This document shows, piece by piece, positions 1 through 7,905 of a stretch of 41,970 nucleotides of DNA. Source of the stretch: Caryophanales bacterium (GTDB lineage Bacteria; Bacillota_I; Bacilli_A; RF39; UBA660); contig JAEELI010000009.1 in the NCBI GenBank assembly GCA_016288795.1, positions 1 through 41,970 on the forward strand. The letters are read 5' to 3'. The position numbers and the translations under genes were made by a program. The stretch's first letter is position 1. Every line of letters starts with the position of its first letter. The notes under the pieces were generated by a model that saw only the letters and a list, made by a program, of their open reading frames with translations, was not told the DNA's origin and ran no database searches.

Positions 1-794
1 ACTTGCGAGTGGCTATAGGATTCAGTTTTGCTCATTTTTTTGTGTTCTTTGATAACACTTAAATCGATTCCGTTTGCATGATTCCATAATTCTAATCCCA
101 TTATCCCAAATTTGTCTTTTAAATAATACTTATTAGTTTTTGCTAAATCACCAACGGTATAAATACCCATTTTATTTAAATTTCTTTCCATATTATGGCC
201 AATTCCCCACATGTTAGATAAGGGCTTGATTGTCCATAATTTTTTTTCAACATCATCATATGTCCACTTTGCAATATTATTTTTATTGTGCTTGGCTTCA
301 ATATCCATGGCAATCTTAGCTAAAAGCATATTTGGCCCAATTCCACATGTTGCAGTTAGTCCGGTTTTTTTGAATATTGTTTCCAAAATTAATTTTCCGA
401 GTTCCTCATCATTTTTTTTATACATATTCAGGTAATTAGTAACATCTAAAAAACATTCATCAATTGAATATACTAACAAATCTTCTTCAGAAACGAAATC
501 CAAATATATTCCAACAACTTCCTTGGATTTTTCAATATACAGATTCATTCTTGGTTGCGTTACTACATAATTAATGTTTTTAGGTATTTCAAAAAGCCTA
601 CCTCTAGATTTGACACCTTGTTTTTTTAAATATGGTGTCACAGCCAGCGTAATCGCGCCATTACCTTGCCTTTTATTTGCAACTACTAAAGGGTAGTTAA
701 AGGGATCTAATCCTTTATCTACACATTCCACTGAGGCAAAAAAACTCTTTAAATCAATGCATAAAATATTTCTTTTAGGGTAGATGTTTTCCAT
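1..794 (-). CDS. Y-family DNA polymerase, UmuC/UvrX-like (3' end outside window)
   Basis: This is a translesion DNA polymerase of the Y family. The protein begins with MENIYPKRNILCIDLKSFF, where the Asp of CIDLKSFF is the first metal ligand. The second catalytic site is SIDECFLD, about 120 residues in. Later motifs GIGPNMLLAKIA and WGIGHNMERNLNKMG match the palm and helix-hairpin-helix regions. The wording of these motifs is closer to the UvrX/UmuC-like group of Firmicutes than to DinB. The start at 794 is supported by a GGAGG ribosome site just upstream. The C-terminal little-finger domain is lost at the window edge. A promoter and a LexA-like box lie directly upstream, so SOS control is likely. 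Confidence 0.9.
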   Translation of the reverse strand, partial: MENIYPKRNILCIDLKSFFASVECVDKGLDPFNYPLVVANKRQGNGAITLAVTPYLKKQGVKSRGRLFEIPKNINYVVTQPRMNLYIEKSKEVVGIYLDFVSEEDLLVYSIDECFLDVTNYLNMYKKNDEELGKLILETIFKKTGLTATCGIGPNMLLAKIAMDIEAKHNKNNIAKWTYDDVEKKLWTIKPLSNMWGIGHNMERNLNKMGIYTVGDLAKTNKYYLKDKFGIMGLELWNHANGIDLSVIKEHKKMSKTESYSHSQ

Positions 795-804
795 AATTCC
801 TCCA

Positions 805-818
805 CAAACATTTGTTCT
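805..818 (-). promoter_or_regulatory. LexA/DinR-like SOS operator
   Basis: The site reads CAAAC-ATTT-GTTCT. The Gram-positive LexA (DinR) consensus is CGAAC-N4-GTTCG, so one base differs in each half-site. It lies between the -10 box and the start codon of the Y-family polymerase, overlapping the expected transcription start, which is a position suited to repression. Binding is inferred. Confidence 0.5.
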
Positions 819-824
819 AATTTG

Positions 825-853
825 AGTATAGTTCAATCAAGAATAAAAATCAA
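825..853 (-). promoter_or_regulatory. SigA-type promoter of the Y-family polymerase
   Basis: On the minus strand the -35 box is TTGATT (848-853) and the -10 box is TATACT (825-830), with a 17-bp spacer. It points at the polymerase gene starting at 794. Confidence 0.65.
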
Positions 854-887
854 TCCCTTTTTTTGTCAATGACGTTTTTTTATTTTC

Positions 888-916
888 TTGCCAAAGTTCA
901 AAAATAAAAGTATACT
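888..916 (+). promoter_or_regulatory. SigA-type promoter of yidD
   Basis: The -35 box TTGCCA (888-893) and -10 box TATACT (911-916) are 17 bp apart. The yidD start codon begins only 7 bp after the -10 box, so transcription would start at or next to the A of the ATG. The mRNA may be leaderless. Confidence 0.65.
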
Positions 917-923
917 ATTTCAT

Positions 924-1145
924 ATGAAAAGATTATTATTAAAATTAATAGATTTATATCAAAAGACTCCTTTAAGATCCCATTCAAAGTGCAAATATTA
1001 TCCTTCTTGTTCTAACTATGCCAAAGAAGCTATTACTAATCACGGAGCTTTTAAAGGTAGTATTCTTTCGATAAAAAGAATATTCAAATGCAATCCATTT
1101 AGCAAAGGTGGAATCGATTTGGTTCCTCCTAAAAAAAATAGTTGA
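924..1145 (+). CDS. yidD: Membrane protein insertion efficiency factor YidD
   Basis: YidD is a small protein that sits at the inner membrane and assists YidC/Sec-dependent insertion. The 73-residue product has the family pattern of a basic N-terminus, then [22 protein letters not shown] with its conserved cysteines, and a C-terminal [13 protein letters not shown]. The expected family length is about 70-85 residues. An upstream in-frame ATG at 888 would add a lysine-rich stretch, but it overlaps the -35 box, so the start at 924 is preferred. No Shine-Dalgarno sequence precedes 924, which fits a leaderless message. Confidence 0.92.
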   Translation: MKRLLLKLIDLYQKTPLRSHSKCKYYPSCSNYAKEAITNHGAFKGSILSIKRIFKCNPFSKGGIDLVPPKKNS

Positions 1146-1170
1146 AAAAATTATTTTTTTTTGCTAAAAT
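1142..1170 (+). promoter_or_regulatory. SigA-type promoter of the kinase-like gene
   Basis: The -35 box TTGAAA (1142-1147) overlaps the yidD stop codon. The -10 box is TAAAAT (1165-1170), and the spacer is 17 bp. The downstream gene starts at 1194. Confidence 0.6.
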
Positions 1171-1193
1171 AACACCCCGGAAAAGGCGATAGA

Positions 1194-2069
1194 ATGAATA
1201 GTTTAAGCATAACAAAAAGCGAATTAAAGCAACTTCATCCGCTAGAGTTGAATAATGAGATTATGAACACCGAATCTCAATTATTTGTCATGGATGAAAA
1301 AACTATTTTAAAAAGAATTTATCGCGATTCAGGTCCGTATTTTAGTAACAAAGTCAATACAGTTAAATCACTAATTGAAAAAAGAGATACAATTGATATG
1401 GAAGAATTGATTATTCCTGAATCATTAGTTAGAATGGGCAAATACTTTATTGGCTGGACTATGCCATACATTGAAAATGTCAATTTAACTACAATTCTAG
1501 CTTCTTCTAAATGGACTATAGAACAAAAAGTAGAGTATTTAAAGGATATTGGTAGAATTTTGAACGCCATGAAACAACTACGTGATAAAGGAAGTGTAGA
1601 AAACTTTTATATTAATGATTTACATGATAGTAATCTTATTTTAAATCTTAAAACTAATAGAATTAATGTAGTAGATTTAGATAGTGCTAAAATAGGTGAT
1701 AATATGGCTGCACCTTCTAGATATTTAACACCATATAGTAAAATAGATGAAATTGATAAATATCCTAAAGAAAGTAACCCCCTAGGCGGAGCATTCAAAA
1801 TAACAGAAGATACTGAATTATATTGTTATATTCTAATAATTATAAAAGCTTTCTATGGTGAAAGTGTTAGTAGTCTCCCTATAAAAACATTCTATGTATA
1901 CTTAGAATATCTAAATAGCATAGGAATTCCTCAAGATATTTTAGATATTTTTTCATATATTTATAGTGATCATCCAAATGTCAATCCAGCAGAGTATTTA
2001 GAGGAACTTATCCCTTATTATTCAAAAATGACTAAACAAGCCTATAAAAGAGCATTAAGTAAGAAATAA
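1194..2069 (+). CDS. Protein-kinase-like fold protein, function unknown
   Basis: The 291-residue protein has traces of a eukaryotic-like kinase or aminoglycoside phosphotransferase fold. A candidate ATP-binding lysine lies in TILKRIY (about residue 40). A catalytic-loop motif NDLHDSNLIL, with D and N in the right places, is near residue 142. A metal-binding VVDLDSAK, standing in for DFG, is near residue 160. There is no signal peptide or membrane segment, so it is probably cytoplasmic. It has its own promoter and stands between yidD and the infC operon, giving no functional clue. It could be a small-molecule kinase, a protein kinase or a pseudokinase. The glycine-rich loop is not obvious. Confidence 0.6.
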   Translation: MNSLSITKSELKQLHPLELNNEIMNTESQLFVMDEKTILKRIYRDSGPYFSNKVNTVKSLIEKRDTIDMEELIIPESLVRMGKYFIGWTMPYIENVNLTTILASSKWTIEQKVEYLKDIGRILNAMKQLRDKGSVENFYINDLHDSNLILNLKTNRINVVDLDSAKIGDNMAAPSRYLTPYSKIDEIDKYPKESNPLGGAFKITEDTELYCYILIIIKAFYGESVSSLPIKTFYVYLEYLNSIGIPQDILDIFSYIYSDHPNVNPAEYLEELIPYYSKMTKQAYKRALSKK

Positions 2070-2075
2070 AATTTA

Positions 2076-2104
2076 TTGACTTTAATATAATATAGTGTTA
2101 AAAT
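2076..2104 (+). promoter_or_regulatory. SigA-type promoter of infC-rpmI-rplT
   Basis: The -35 box TTGACT (2076-2081) and -10 box TAAAAT (2099-2104) are separated by 17 bp. The site lies about 145 bp upstream of infC, leaving room for the structured leader. Confidence 0.7.
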
Positions 2105-2249
2105 ACTATTGATTTAAAAAGGAAAGCGGTTTATATCCATGAATCCACCTGATTGCCATAGCAATAGGTAAAAAGCCAAAAAGATATTTAAGGTTTTTAA
2201 AGTGGGTATAATGTTACTCACTTTTTAATTTTGTTGGAGGTGCTTTAGA
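2105..2249 (+). promoter_or_regulatory. infC leader, probably L20-responsive, with terminator
   Basis: This untranslated leader of about 140 nt separates the promoter from infC. It ends in a hairpin at 2199-2226 (AAAGTG...CACTTT followed by T residues), which looks like an attenuator terminator just before the infC ribosome site GGAGG. In many Firmicutes, ribosomal protein L20 binds such a leader and represses infC-rpmI-rplT. The position and operon support this role. I did not confirm the L20-binding fold. Confidence 0.55.
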
Positions 2250-2771
2250 ATAGCAAAAACAGATGATTTATTAATTAATGACCAAATAAGGGTTCCAGAA
2301 CTAATGGTAATTGGCCCAAACGGCGAAAAAATGGGAGTTAAACGTTTAGACGATGCAAAAACGTTAGCAAATTATGCCGGATTGGATTTAGTTTTAATGA
2401 GTGAAAATTCAACACCAGCTGTAGCAAAGATAATGGATTATAATAAATATCGTTATGAGAAACAAAAAAAATTGAAAGAAGCTCAAAAAAAGCAAAGAGA
2501 AAGCAATAAAGAAGTTAAAGAATATCGTTTATCTGTAACTATTGACGTTCATGATTTTGAAACGAGAAAAAGAAATGCTGCTGAGTATTTGAAAAAAGGA
2601 CATAAGATTAAGGCTTTTATCCGTTTTAAAGGACGTCAAATGGCGCATACAGAATTAGGAAAAGATGTTTTAATTAGATTTGCAAATGAACTATCAGAAT
2701 TTGGTCAAATTGAAGTTGAGCCTAAATTAGAAGGCAAGCAAATGTCATTGTTATTAGCACCTAAAAAATAA
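2250..2771 (+). CDS. infC: Translation initiation factor IF-3, with ATA start codon
   Basis: IF-3 binds the 30S subunit and checks start-codon pairing. The reading frame extends upstream of the first ATG (2304) through an N-terminus typical of IF-3, AKTDDLLINDQIRVPELMVI. The only start that includes it is an ATA at 2250, placed 9-10 nt after GGAGG. That gives 173 residues, the normal family length. Non-AUG starts on infC are known (AUU in several species) and let IF-3 control its own synthesis. ATA is an unusual variant. The linker and C-terminal domain are intact (HDFETRKRNAAEYLKKG, GRQMAHTELG). It is first in the operon with rpmI and rplT. Confidence 0.93.
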   Translation: MAKTDDLLINDQIRVPELMVIGPNGEKMGVKRLDDAKTLANYAGLDLVLMSENSTPAVAKIMDYNKYRYEKQKKLKEAQKKQRESNKEVKEYRLSVTIDVHDFETRKRNAAEYLKKGHKIKAFIRFKGRQMAHTELGKDVLIRFANELSEFGQIEVEPKLEGKQMSLLLAPKK

Positions 2772-2787
2772 TAAGGAGGAGAATATT

Positions 2788-2976
2788 ATGGGAAAACAAA
2801 AAACACATAAAGCAAGTAGCAAAGTTTTAAAAGTAAAAAAGAATGGAACATTGACTTATAAGAAGAGTAATGGTAACCATAAAACAAACAAAGATACTTC
2901 AAAACAAATTCGTCAAAGAAGAAATAAAGGAGTATTAGCAAAAGGAGAAGCTAGCAGATTAAAATCTGTTATCTAA
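2788..2976 (+). CDS. rpmI: 50S ribosomal protein L35
   Basis: This 62-residue, lysine-rich protein is L35 of the large ribosomal subunit. It has the family start GKQKTHKASSKVLKVKKNG and a basic C-terminus. AAGGAGGAG lies just upstream of the ATG. It sits between infC and rplT with short gaps, the usual order for this operon. Confidence 0.95.
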   Translation: MGKQKTHKASSKVLKVKKNGTLTYKKSNGNHKTNKDTSKQIRQRRNKGVLAKGEASRLKSVI

Positions 2977-3000
2977 TCTAGAGTGTAAGGAGGGTATATT

Positions 3001-3558
3001 ATGGCAAGAGTTAAAGGCGGAAACGTATCAAAAAATAGAAGACGTAAGGTTTTAAAACAAGCAAAAGGATATTTTGGAAGTAAACATAGATTATATAAAA
3101 CAGCTCAAGAACAATTATTCCATTCAGGAACTTATGCTTTTAGAGACAGAAGACAAAATAAAAGAAACTTTAGAAAACTTTGGATTACAAGAATTAATGC
3201 TGCTTGTAGATTAAATAATATTAGTTACTCTAAATTTATCAATGGTTTAGAAAAAGCTGGTATTGAAATTAATCGTAAGATGTTATCTGAAATAGCAATA
3301 AATGATCCTAAATCATTTACAAAATTAGTTGAAACTGCTAATAAAGCTTTAAAAGGCGAAATAAAATCTGAGACTACAAAAGAAGTAAAAGAAATAAAAA
3401 CTGAAGCAAAAAAAGAAGTAGTTAAGGAAACCAAAAAAGCAGAAAAAGAAGATCTAAGCTCTAAAACTTTAGCTGAATTAAAACAAATTGCTAAAGAAAA
3501 AGGAATTAAGGGTTATAGCACAATGAAAAAAGACGAATTACTATCTAATTTAAAATAG
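3001..3558 (+). CDS. rplT: 50S ribosomal protein L20 with extra C-terminal SAP/Rho-N-like domain
   Basis: Residues 1 to about 118 are a complete L20 ([38 protein letters not shown]). L20 is usually about 118 residues; this one has 185. The extension starts with a charged, Lys/Glu-rich linker, then ends with [18 protein letters not shown] and [14 protein letters not shown]. That pattern resembles the helical SAP-like domain at the N-terminus of Rho, which binds nucleic acid. The fusion is continuous, with no frameshift. AGGAGGGT precedes the ATG. What the extra domain does is unknown. Confidence 0.95.
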   Translation: MARVKGGNVSKNRRRKVLKQAKGYFGSKHRLYKTAQEQLFHSGTYAFRDRRQNKRNFRKLWITRINAACRLNNISYSKFINGLEKAGIEINRKMLSEIAINDPKSFTKLVETANKALKGEIKSETTKEVKEIKTEAKKEVVKETKKAEKEDLSSKTLAELKQIAKEKGIKGYSTMKKDELLSNLK

Positions 3559-3584
3559 TAATTCTTTTTTTATGCTTAAAAATC

Positions 3585-3613
3585 TTGCTAACTAATATAT
3601 TTTTAGTTATAAT
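3585..3613 (+). promoter_or_regulatory. SigA-type promoter of ftsA-ftsZ
   Basis: The -35 box TTGCTA (3585-3590) and the perfect -10 box TATAAT (3608-3613) have a 17-bp spacer. ftsA begins 26 bp after the -10 box. Confidence 0.7.
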
Positions 3614-3638
3614 TAATAGTGACAATAGGAGTGATGAT

Positions 3639-4880
3639 ATGCGCAAAATTATTGCTAGTTTAGACGTTGGATCATCTCTAATTAAGTTAGTTGTTGGAGA
3701 GGTAGTCAAAAATAAAATTAATATTTTAGCATGCGTTGATACTCCAGCCCGAGGTATAAAAAACGGGTATGTAATAAACGGAGAAAGCGCAATCGAAGCT
3801 TTTAAAGAAGTTTTTGCCAAGGCCGAAAACATTTTGGGCATGCCAGTAAAGAAAGTTATTTCTATTGTTCCATCTACTTATGCAGATTGTTTTTTGAGTA
3901 GCAGTTCAATTGCTATTACCAGTGAAAATAAAGTCATAACTTCCAAGGATGTATTAAGAGGAATGCAAGCTTGTATAAAAAATAATATTGTTGATAATAG
4001 GGAATTAGTAGCCATATTACCAACGGGATTTAAAGTCAATGATGAATTAGTTAACAATCCTTTGAATATGATATCAGAAAAGCTTGCTACAAAAGCAATT
4101 CTTGTAACAGTACCTAAAAAAAATATTGCCGGTATTAATACATGTCTTAAAAAGATTGGAGTTAGTCTAGTTGATATTGCTATATCTCCTTTAGGGGATT
4201 ACTATGAAGATAAAACAAAAGATTTAAACAAACTTATTGGCGCAATAGTAAATATTGGTGAAGAAACTACAACTGTATCAATATTTAATCATGGTATACT
4301 AACTAATTTAGAAGTTATAGACATTGGCGGAGATGCTATAACAAACGATTTGTCATATGTATATAAAATATCTAAAGAAGATTCAATATATTTGAAAGAA
4401 AATTTAGCCTTAGCTCATACACGACTATCTCAACCTAATGAATCAGTTACATTTACTGATAAGCATGGTGAAATGGTTAAAATTAATCAATATGATGCCT
4501 CAGAAATTGTCATGGGAAGATTAATAGAAATTATTAATTTGGCGAAAAAACAAATAAATCTCTTAACAAAAAAAGAAATTAGTTATATAATACTAACAGG
4601 AGGAGTAGCGGAAACCCAAGACTTTGATATCTTAGTTGAAGAATTACTTGGTTCTAAAGCTATAATTAGTTCTCCAGAAGAAATAGGGGCTAGAAGTTCT
4701 AAATATGGAACTGCTATTGGTTTAATAAAATATTATAATAGTAGATTAAAATTAAAGGGAGAAGAATTCTCGATTTTTACAAGTGAAGATGAAGAAGAAT
4801 TAGGGGGAAATAATAAGAGATTAAATATTCCTGATAATTCAATTTTAGGAAAATTGTTTGGATACTTTTTTGATAATTAA
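3639..4880 (+). CDS. ftsA: Cell division protein FtsA
   Basis: FtsA is an actin-like ATPase that anchors FtsZ to the membrane. The protein (413 residues) begins MRKIIASLDVGSSLIKLVVG, the phosphate-1 motif. NIGEETTTVSIF and LTGGVAE match later actin-fold motifs. The last residues, IPDNSILGKLFGYFF, could form the amphipathic membrane-targeting helix. The start at 3639 is chosen over an upstream frame extension because AGGAGTGAT lies just ahead of it and the family N-terminus starts here. ftsZ follows after 12 bp. Confidence 0.95.
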   Translation: MRKIIASLDVGSSLIKLVVGEVVKNKINILACVDTPARGIKNGYVINGESAIEAFKEVFAKAENILGMPVKKVISIVPSTYADCFLSSSSIAITSENKVITSKDVLRGMQACIKNNIVDNRELVAILPTGFKVNDELVNNPLNMISEKLATKAILVTVPKKNIAGINTCLKKIGVSLVDIAISPLGDYYEDKTKDLNKLIGAIVNIGEETTTVSIFNHGILTNLEVIDIGGDAITNDLSYVYKISKEDSIYLKENLALAHTRLSQPNESVTFTDKHGEMVKINQYDASEIVMGRLIEIINLAKKQINLLTKKEISYIILTGGVAETQDFDILVEELLGSKAIISSPEEIGARSSKYGTAIGLIKYYNSRLKLKGEEFSIFTSEDEEELGGNNKRLNIPDNSILGKLFGYFFDN

Positions 4881-4892
4881 GGAGAAGATGAA

Positions 4893-5957
4893 ATGAACGA
4901 ATTACAAATGGATCAAATAGCCAAGATAAAAGTTGTTGGTGTTGGTGGCGGTGGATGTAACGCTGTTAATAGAATGATTGAAGAAGGAGTTAAAAGTGTA
5001 GAGTTTTATGTTGTTAATACAGATTTACAAGTTTTAAATGCTTCTAAAGCTGAACATAAAATTCAAATCGGTAAATCTATCACTGGTGGTAGGGGTGCTG
5101 GTGCTAATCCTGAAATAGGTAGAGCTGCTGCTTTAGAGAGCAAAGGAGAAATAGAAGATGCCTTAAAAGGTGCTGACATGGTCTTTGTTGCTTGTGGTAT
5201 GGGCGGTGGAACCGGAACTGGTGCTGCACCAATTATTGCTGAAATTGCTCAAGAATTAGGTTCCTTAACAGTAGGAATTGTCACTAAACCATTTAGATTC
5301 GAAGGTAAAAGGAGAATGGAAAACGCTCTTCTAGGCCTTGAAGAATTAAGAAAACATGTTGATACCTTAATTGTTATTCCAAATGATAAATTAAGAGATA
5401 TTATTGATAAAACAACATCATTTGATGATGCATTTAAAGAAGTAGATAATGTTCTCCATAGAGGAGTTCAATCTATATCAGATTTAATTGCAGTTACTGG
5501 GGTTATTAACCTAGACTTTGCAGATGTTAAAGCTGTTATGGAAAAGAGTGGAACTGCAATTATTGGAATTGGTTGCAATGCTGGTGAAAATAGAGCAATT
5601 GAAGCAGCACGTCAAGCAGTTGCTAACTCACTTCTAGAGGCAACAATAGATGGTGCTACAAATGCTATAGTTAATGTAACTGGTGGTAAGAATTTAACTT
5701 TATTTGAAATTGAAGACGCTGTAGAAACGGTTAGAGAAGCTGCTAAAAGTGATGTTAACATTATATTTGGAGCTATTAAAAACGAAAACCTTACTGATGA
5801 AGTAATAGTTACTGTAATAGCTACTGGATTTGATGATGGAGAAGCTGAAGAACTATATGCACCTTCAGAAAGAAAAGAAGCGCCAAAAAGAAGAAGCGTT
5901 CCAACTGATGATGACTTAGAAATACCTCCATTTTTAAGAAATAATGATTTATTTTAA
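4893..5957 (+). CDS. ftsZ: Cell division protein FtsZ
   Basis: FtsZ is the tubulin-like GTPase that forms the division ring. The protein has 354 residues. The N-terminal [19 protein letters not shown] and the signature [12 protein letters not shown] are present. The T7 loop includes NLDFADVK. After a short acidic and basic linker, the C-terminal peptide [12 protein letters not shown] is the conserved tail that binds FtsA. It is co-transcribed with ftsA and followed by a terminator. ftsA-ftsZ followed by spoIIGA and sigE matches gene order in Bacillus. Confidence 0.98.
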   Translation: MNELQMDQIAKIKVVGVGGGGCNAVNRMIEEGVKSVEFYVVNTDLQVLNASKAEHKIQIGKSITGGRGAGANPEIGRAAALESKGEIEDALKGADMVFVACGMGGGTGTGAAPIIAEIAQELGSLTVGIVTKPFRFEGKRRMENALLGLEELRKHVDTLIVIPNDKLRDIIDKTTSFDDAFKEVDNVLHRGVQSISDLIAVTGVINLDFADVKAVMEKSGTAIIGIGCNAGENRAIEAARQAVANSLLEATIDGATNAIVNVTGGKNLTLFEIEDAVETVREAAKSDVNIIFGAIKNENLTDEVIVTVIATGFDDGEAEELYAPSERKEAPKRRSVPTDDDLEIPPFLRNNDLF

Positions 5958-5980
5958 ATGTTCTATATAGAACATTTTTT
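5956..5980 (+). terminator. Rho-independent terminator after ftsZ
   Basis: A ten-base inverted repeat (AAATGTTCTA and TAGAACATTT) overlaps the end of ftsZ and is followed by T residues. Confidence 0.8.
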
Positions 5981-5992
5981 ATTTGCATAATC

Positions 5993-6021
5993 TTGACTAT
6001 AGCACATAATTATTATAAACT
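5993..6021 (+). promoter_or_regulatory. SigA-type promoter of the surface protein gene
   Basis: The -35 box TTGACT (5993-5998) is 17 bp from TAAACT (6016-6021). The TTGACTATAG stretch recurs in the promoter at 39010. Confidence 0.5.
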
Positions 6022-6057
6022 TATAATTAGAGTAGAATAATATAAAGGATGAAACAT

Positions 6058-7086
6058 ATGGGGAAGAGAGAAAAGGCTTTAGTAGTTTTAGCAATAATTA
6101 TTTCGTTTTTATTTATAATTCTAGTTGGCACTGCATATGCCTATTTTTCATTGACAGTAACAAATAGTTTTGGTTCCAAAACTATAGCTTCAACAACTCC
6201 AATAATTGGCTCCGTTAATTTATCAACTGGCACTAGCATATCATTAGATTTAACTGCTGATCAAATTGCTTCTCAAGCAAGTGATGTTACATACTATGCT
6301 TCAACTAGTGGAGCAACTACAACCGTAACTAGCCCTGTAGTAGCAACTGCAACTGCATCAGGTAATGGAGTTTTTTCGTGTAATTATACTTTGCAAGTTA
6401 CAGCAAGTGCTACCCAAAACATGTATGCTGCGTTTTTAGCTATGCCTGGTCACTCAACAGGACAAATAGTCCTAACAATAGATGGAGTAGTTTATGATTT
6501 TAATACAACAGGAATATTTCCTCTAACTCATCAGGGAACAATAACAAATATAAAGGCTGGAAGTCCTCAAAATATAACAGCTCAATTTAAATTAGTAAAT
6601 AAATCAAATGTCGATCAAACACCATTAAGAGGAACAGATATAAGCTTATCATTTAGTGCAAATAGCTTCAGTTGTACTCAAACAGATGAATATACTCCAG
6701 TTACTTATTATTATGTGTATGATGTAAATGGAATAAACCAAATATCCAGCGGAACGACGAATAATAGTGGTTTAACTTATTATTTAAAAGGATATGTAAC
6801 TCAGGGAGTATATGATGAAATATGTGGAGTATTCAATGGAAATGAATATTGTCTTGATCGAAGCGTTAGGTTTAGTGATGCTGCAACAAAAAAAGCCGAA
6901 ATGGAAGCCTTAGGGGCGACATGTAACTCAACATACTCTAGTGATAGATATTTAGTTTGTTCACTTGGACAAGTTAGATGTTATGTTGGTCGAAGCGATG
7001 TTTACTGTGGTTCACCGAGTAAAATATGTAGTATTCTTTATAATCAAAGTCAATATCCTGAAACTAATGGAGCGAATTGCGGATAA
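6058..7086 (+). CDS. Signal-anchored extracellular protein with Cys-rich C-terminus
   Basis: The product is predicted to be exported or membrane-anchored. It has a basic start (MGKREK), one strongly hydrophobic segment over about residues 7-27, and TAYAYFS just after it. The following 200 residues are Ser/Thr-rich, like a surface stalk. The last 90 residues hold at least nine cysteines in short pairs (CGVFNGNEYC, CSLGQVRC), suggesting a disulfide-bonded, possibly pilin-like head. The ATG at 6058 is chosen over 6049 because AAAGGATG is spaced correctly only for 6058. I do not recognise a named family. It interrupts the ftsZ-spoIIGA neighbourhood but has its own promoter and terminator. Confidence 0.75.
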   Translation: MGKREKALVVLAIIISFLFIILVGTAYAYFSLTVTNSFGSKTIASTTPIIGSVNLSTGTSISLDLTADQIASQASDVTYYASTSGATTTVTSPVVATATASGNGVFSCNYTLQVTASATQNMYAAFLAMPGHSTGQIVLTIDGVVYDFNTTGIFPLTHQGTITNIKAGSPQNITAQFKLVNKSNVDQTPLRGTDISLSFSANSFSCTQTDEYTPVTYYYVYDVNGINQISSGTTNNSGLTYYLKGYVTQGVYDEICGVFNGNEYCLDRSVRFSDAATKKAEMEALGATCNSTYSSDRYLVCSLGQVRCYVGRSDVYCGSPSKICSILYNQSQYPETNGANCG

Positions 7087-7108
7087 CTAGCTTATTATTA
7101 AACTAGAA

Positions 7109-7135
7109 AACGACATTTTTTGTCGTTCTTTTTTT
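7109..7135 (+). terminator. Rho-independent terminator after the surface protein
   Basis: AACGACA and TGTCGTT form a stem around a T loop, followed by a run of T residues. Confidence 0.8.
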
Positions 7136-7158
7136 ATATAATGATTTTGGTGATAATA

Positions 7159-7905
7159 ATGAAAATATATATAGATTTATTATTCATATTAAATTTTATA
7201 TATGATTTTTTATTGTTGATGACTGTAGATATTACATTAAAGAGAAATATTAATATTAAAAGATTACTATTAGGTAGTTTATTTGGTTCTTTATCAACGT
7301 TCATTATATTACTTAGAATTAATAAATATATATTGTTAATTATGAAAATAATCATTGGATTATCAATGGCCCTAATAACCTATGGGTATAAGAGTTTTAA
7401 ATATTTTCTAGAGAACAATTTATATTTATATATGACAAGTGTTATCCTAGCGGGTTTTCTATATTTTCTAAAAATAGAATTTAGTAATTTGAGTTATTTT
7501 TTAATACTATTAATAAGCCCAATAATATTGTATTTATATATAAAACAAACTAAAGAATTAAAAAAGATAATTAATTATTATAGAAAAGTTATAATAACAT
7601 TTAAAAATAATAAAACTATAGAATTAACAGGATTTATTGATACAGGTAATAACCTAAAAGATTCAGTTACTAATAAATATATAATTATAGTTAATAAAAA
7701 GAGACTTAAGGGAATATATAATATAAGAAGTCCTATGTATGTTCCAATTAAAACCGTTAATAAAACAAGTTTATTAGAATGTATAGGAATAAAAAATATT
7801 ATAGTAGATAATAAAGTTTATACAGGTTATCTATTGGGAATATCAGAAGAGTTTAATAATAAAAACTATGATTGTTTACTTAATTATCATTTAATGGAGG
7901 AATAA
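7159..7905 (+). CDS. spoIIGA: SpoIIGA, sporulation sigma-E factor processing peptidase
   Basis: SpoIIGA is the membrane aspartic protease that activates pro-SigE in the mother cell, at the sporulation septum. The N-terminus MKIYIDLLFILNFIYDFLLL is typical, and several hydrophobic segments fill the first 145 residues. The protease half has the catalytic motif FIDTGNNLKDSVT near residue 165. It ends with DCLLNYHLMEE. At 248 residues it is shorter than the roughly 309 of Bacillus subtilis but has both domains. The start at 7159 follows GGTGAT. Its stop codon abuts the sigE start, so the protease and its substrate are translated together. Confidence 0.93.
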   Translation: MKIYIDLLFILNFIYDFLLLMTVDITLKRNINIKRLLLGSLFGSLSTFIILLRINKYILLIMKIIIGLSMALITYGYKSFKYFLENNLYLYMTSVILAGFLYFLKIEFSNLSYFLILLISPIILYLYIKQTKELKKIINYYRKVIITFKNNKTIELTGFIDTGNNLKDSVTNKYIIIVNKKRLKGIYNIRSPMYVPIKTVNKTSLLECIGIKNIIVDNKVYTGYLLGISEEFNNKNYDCLLNYHLMEE

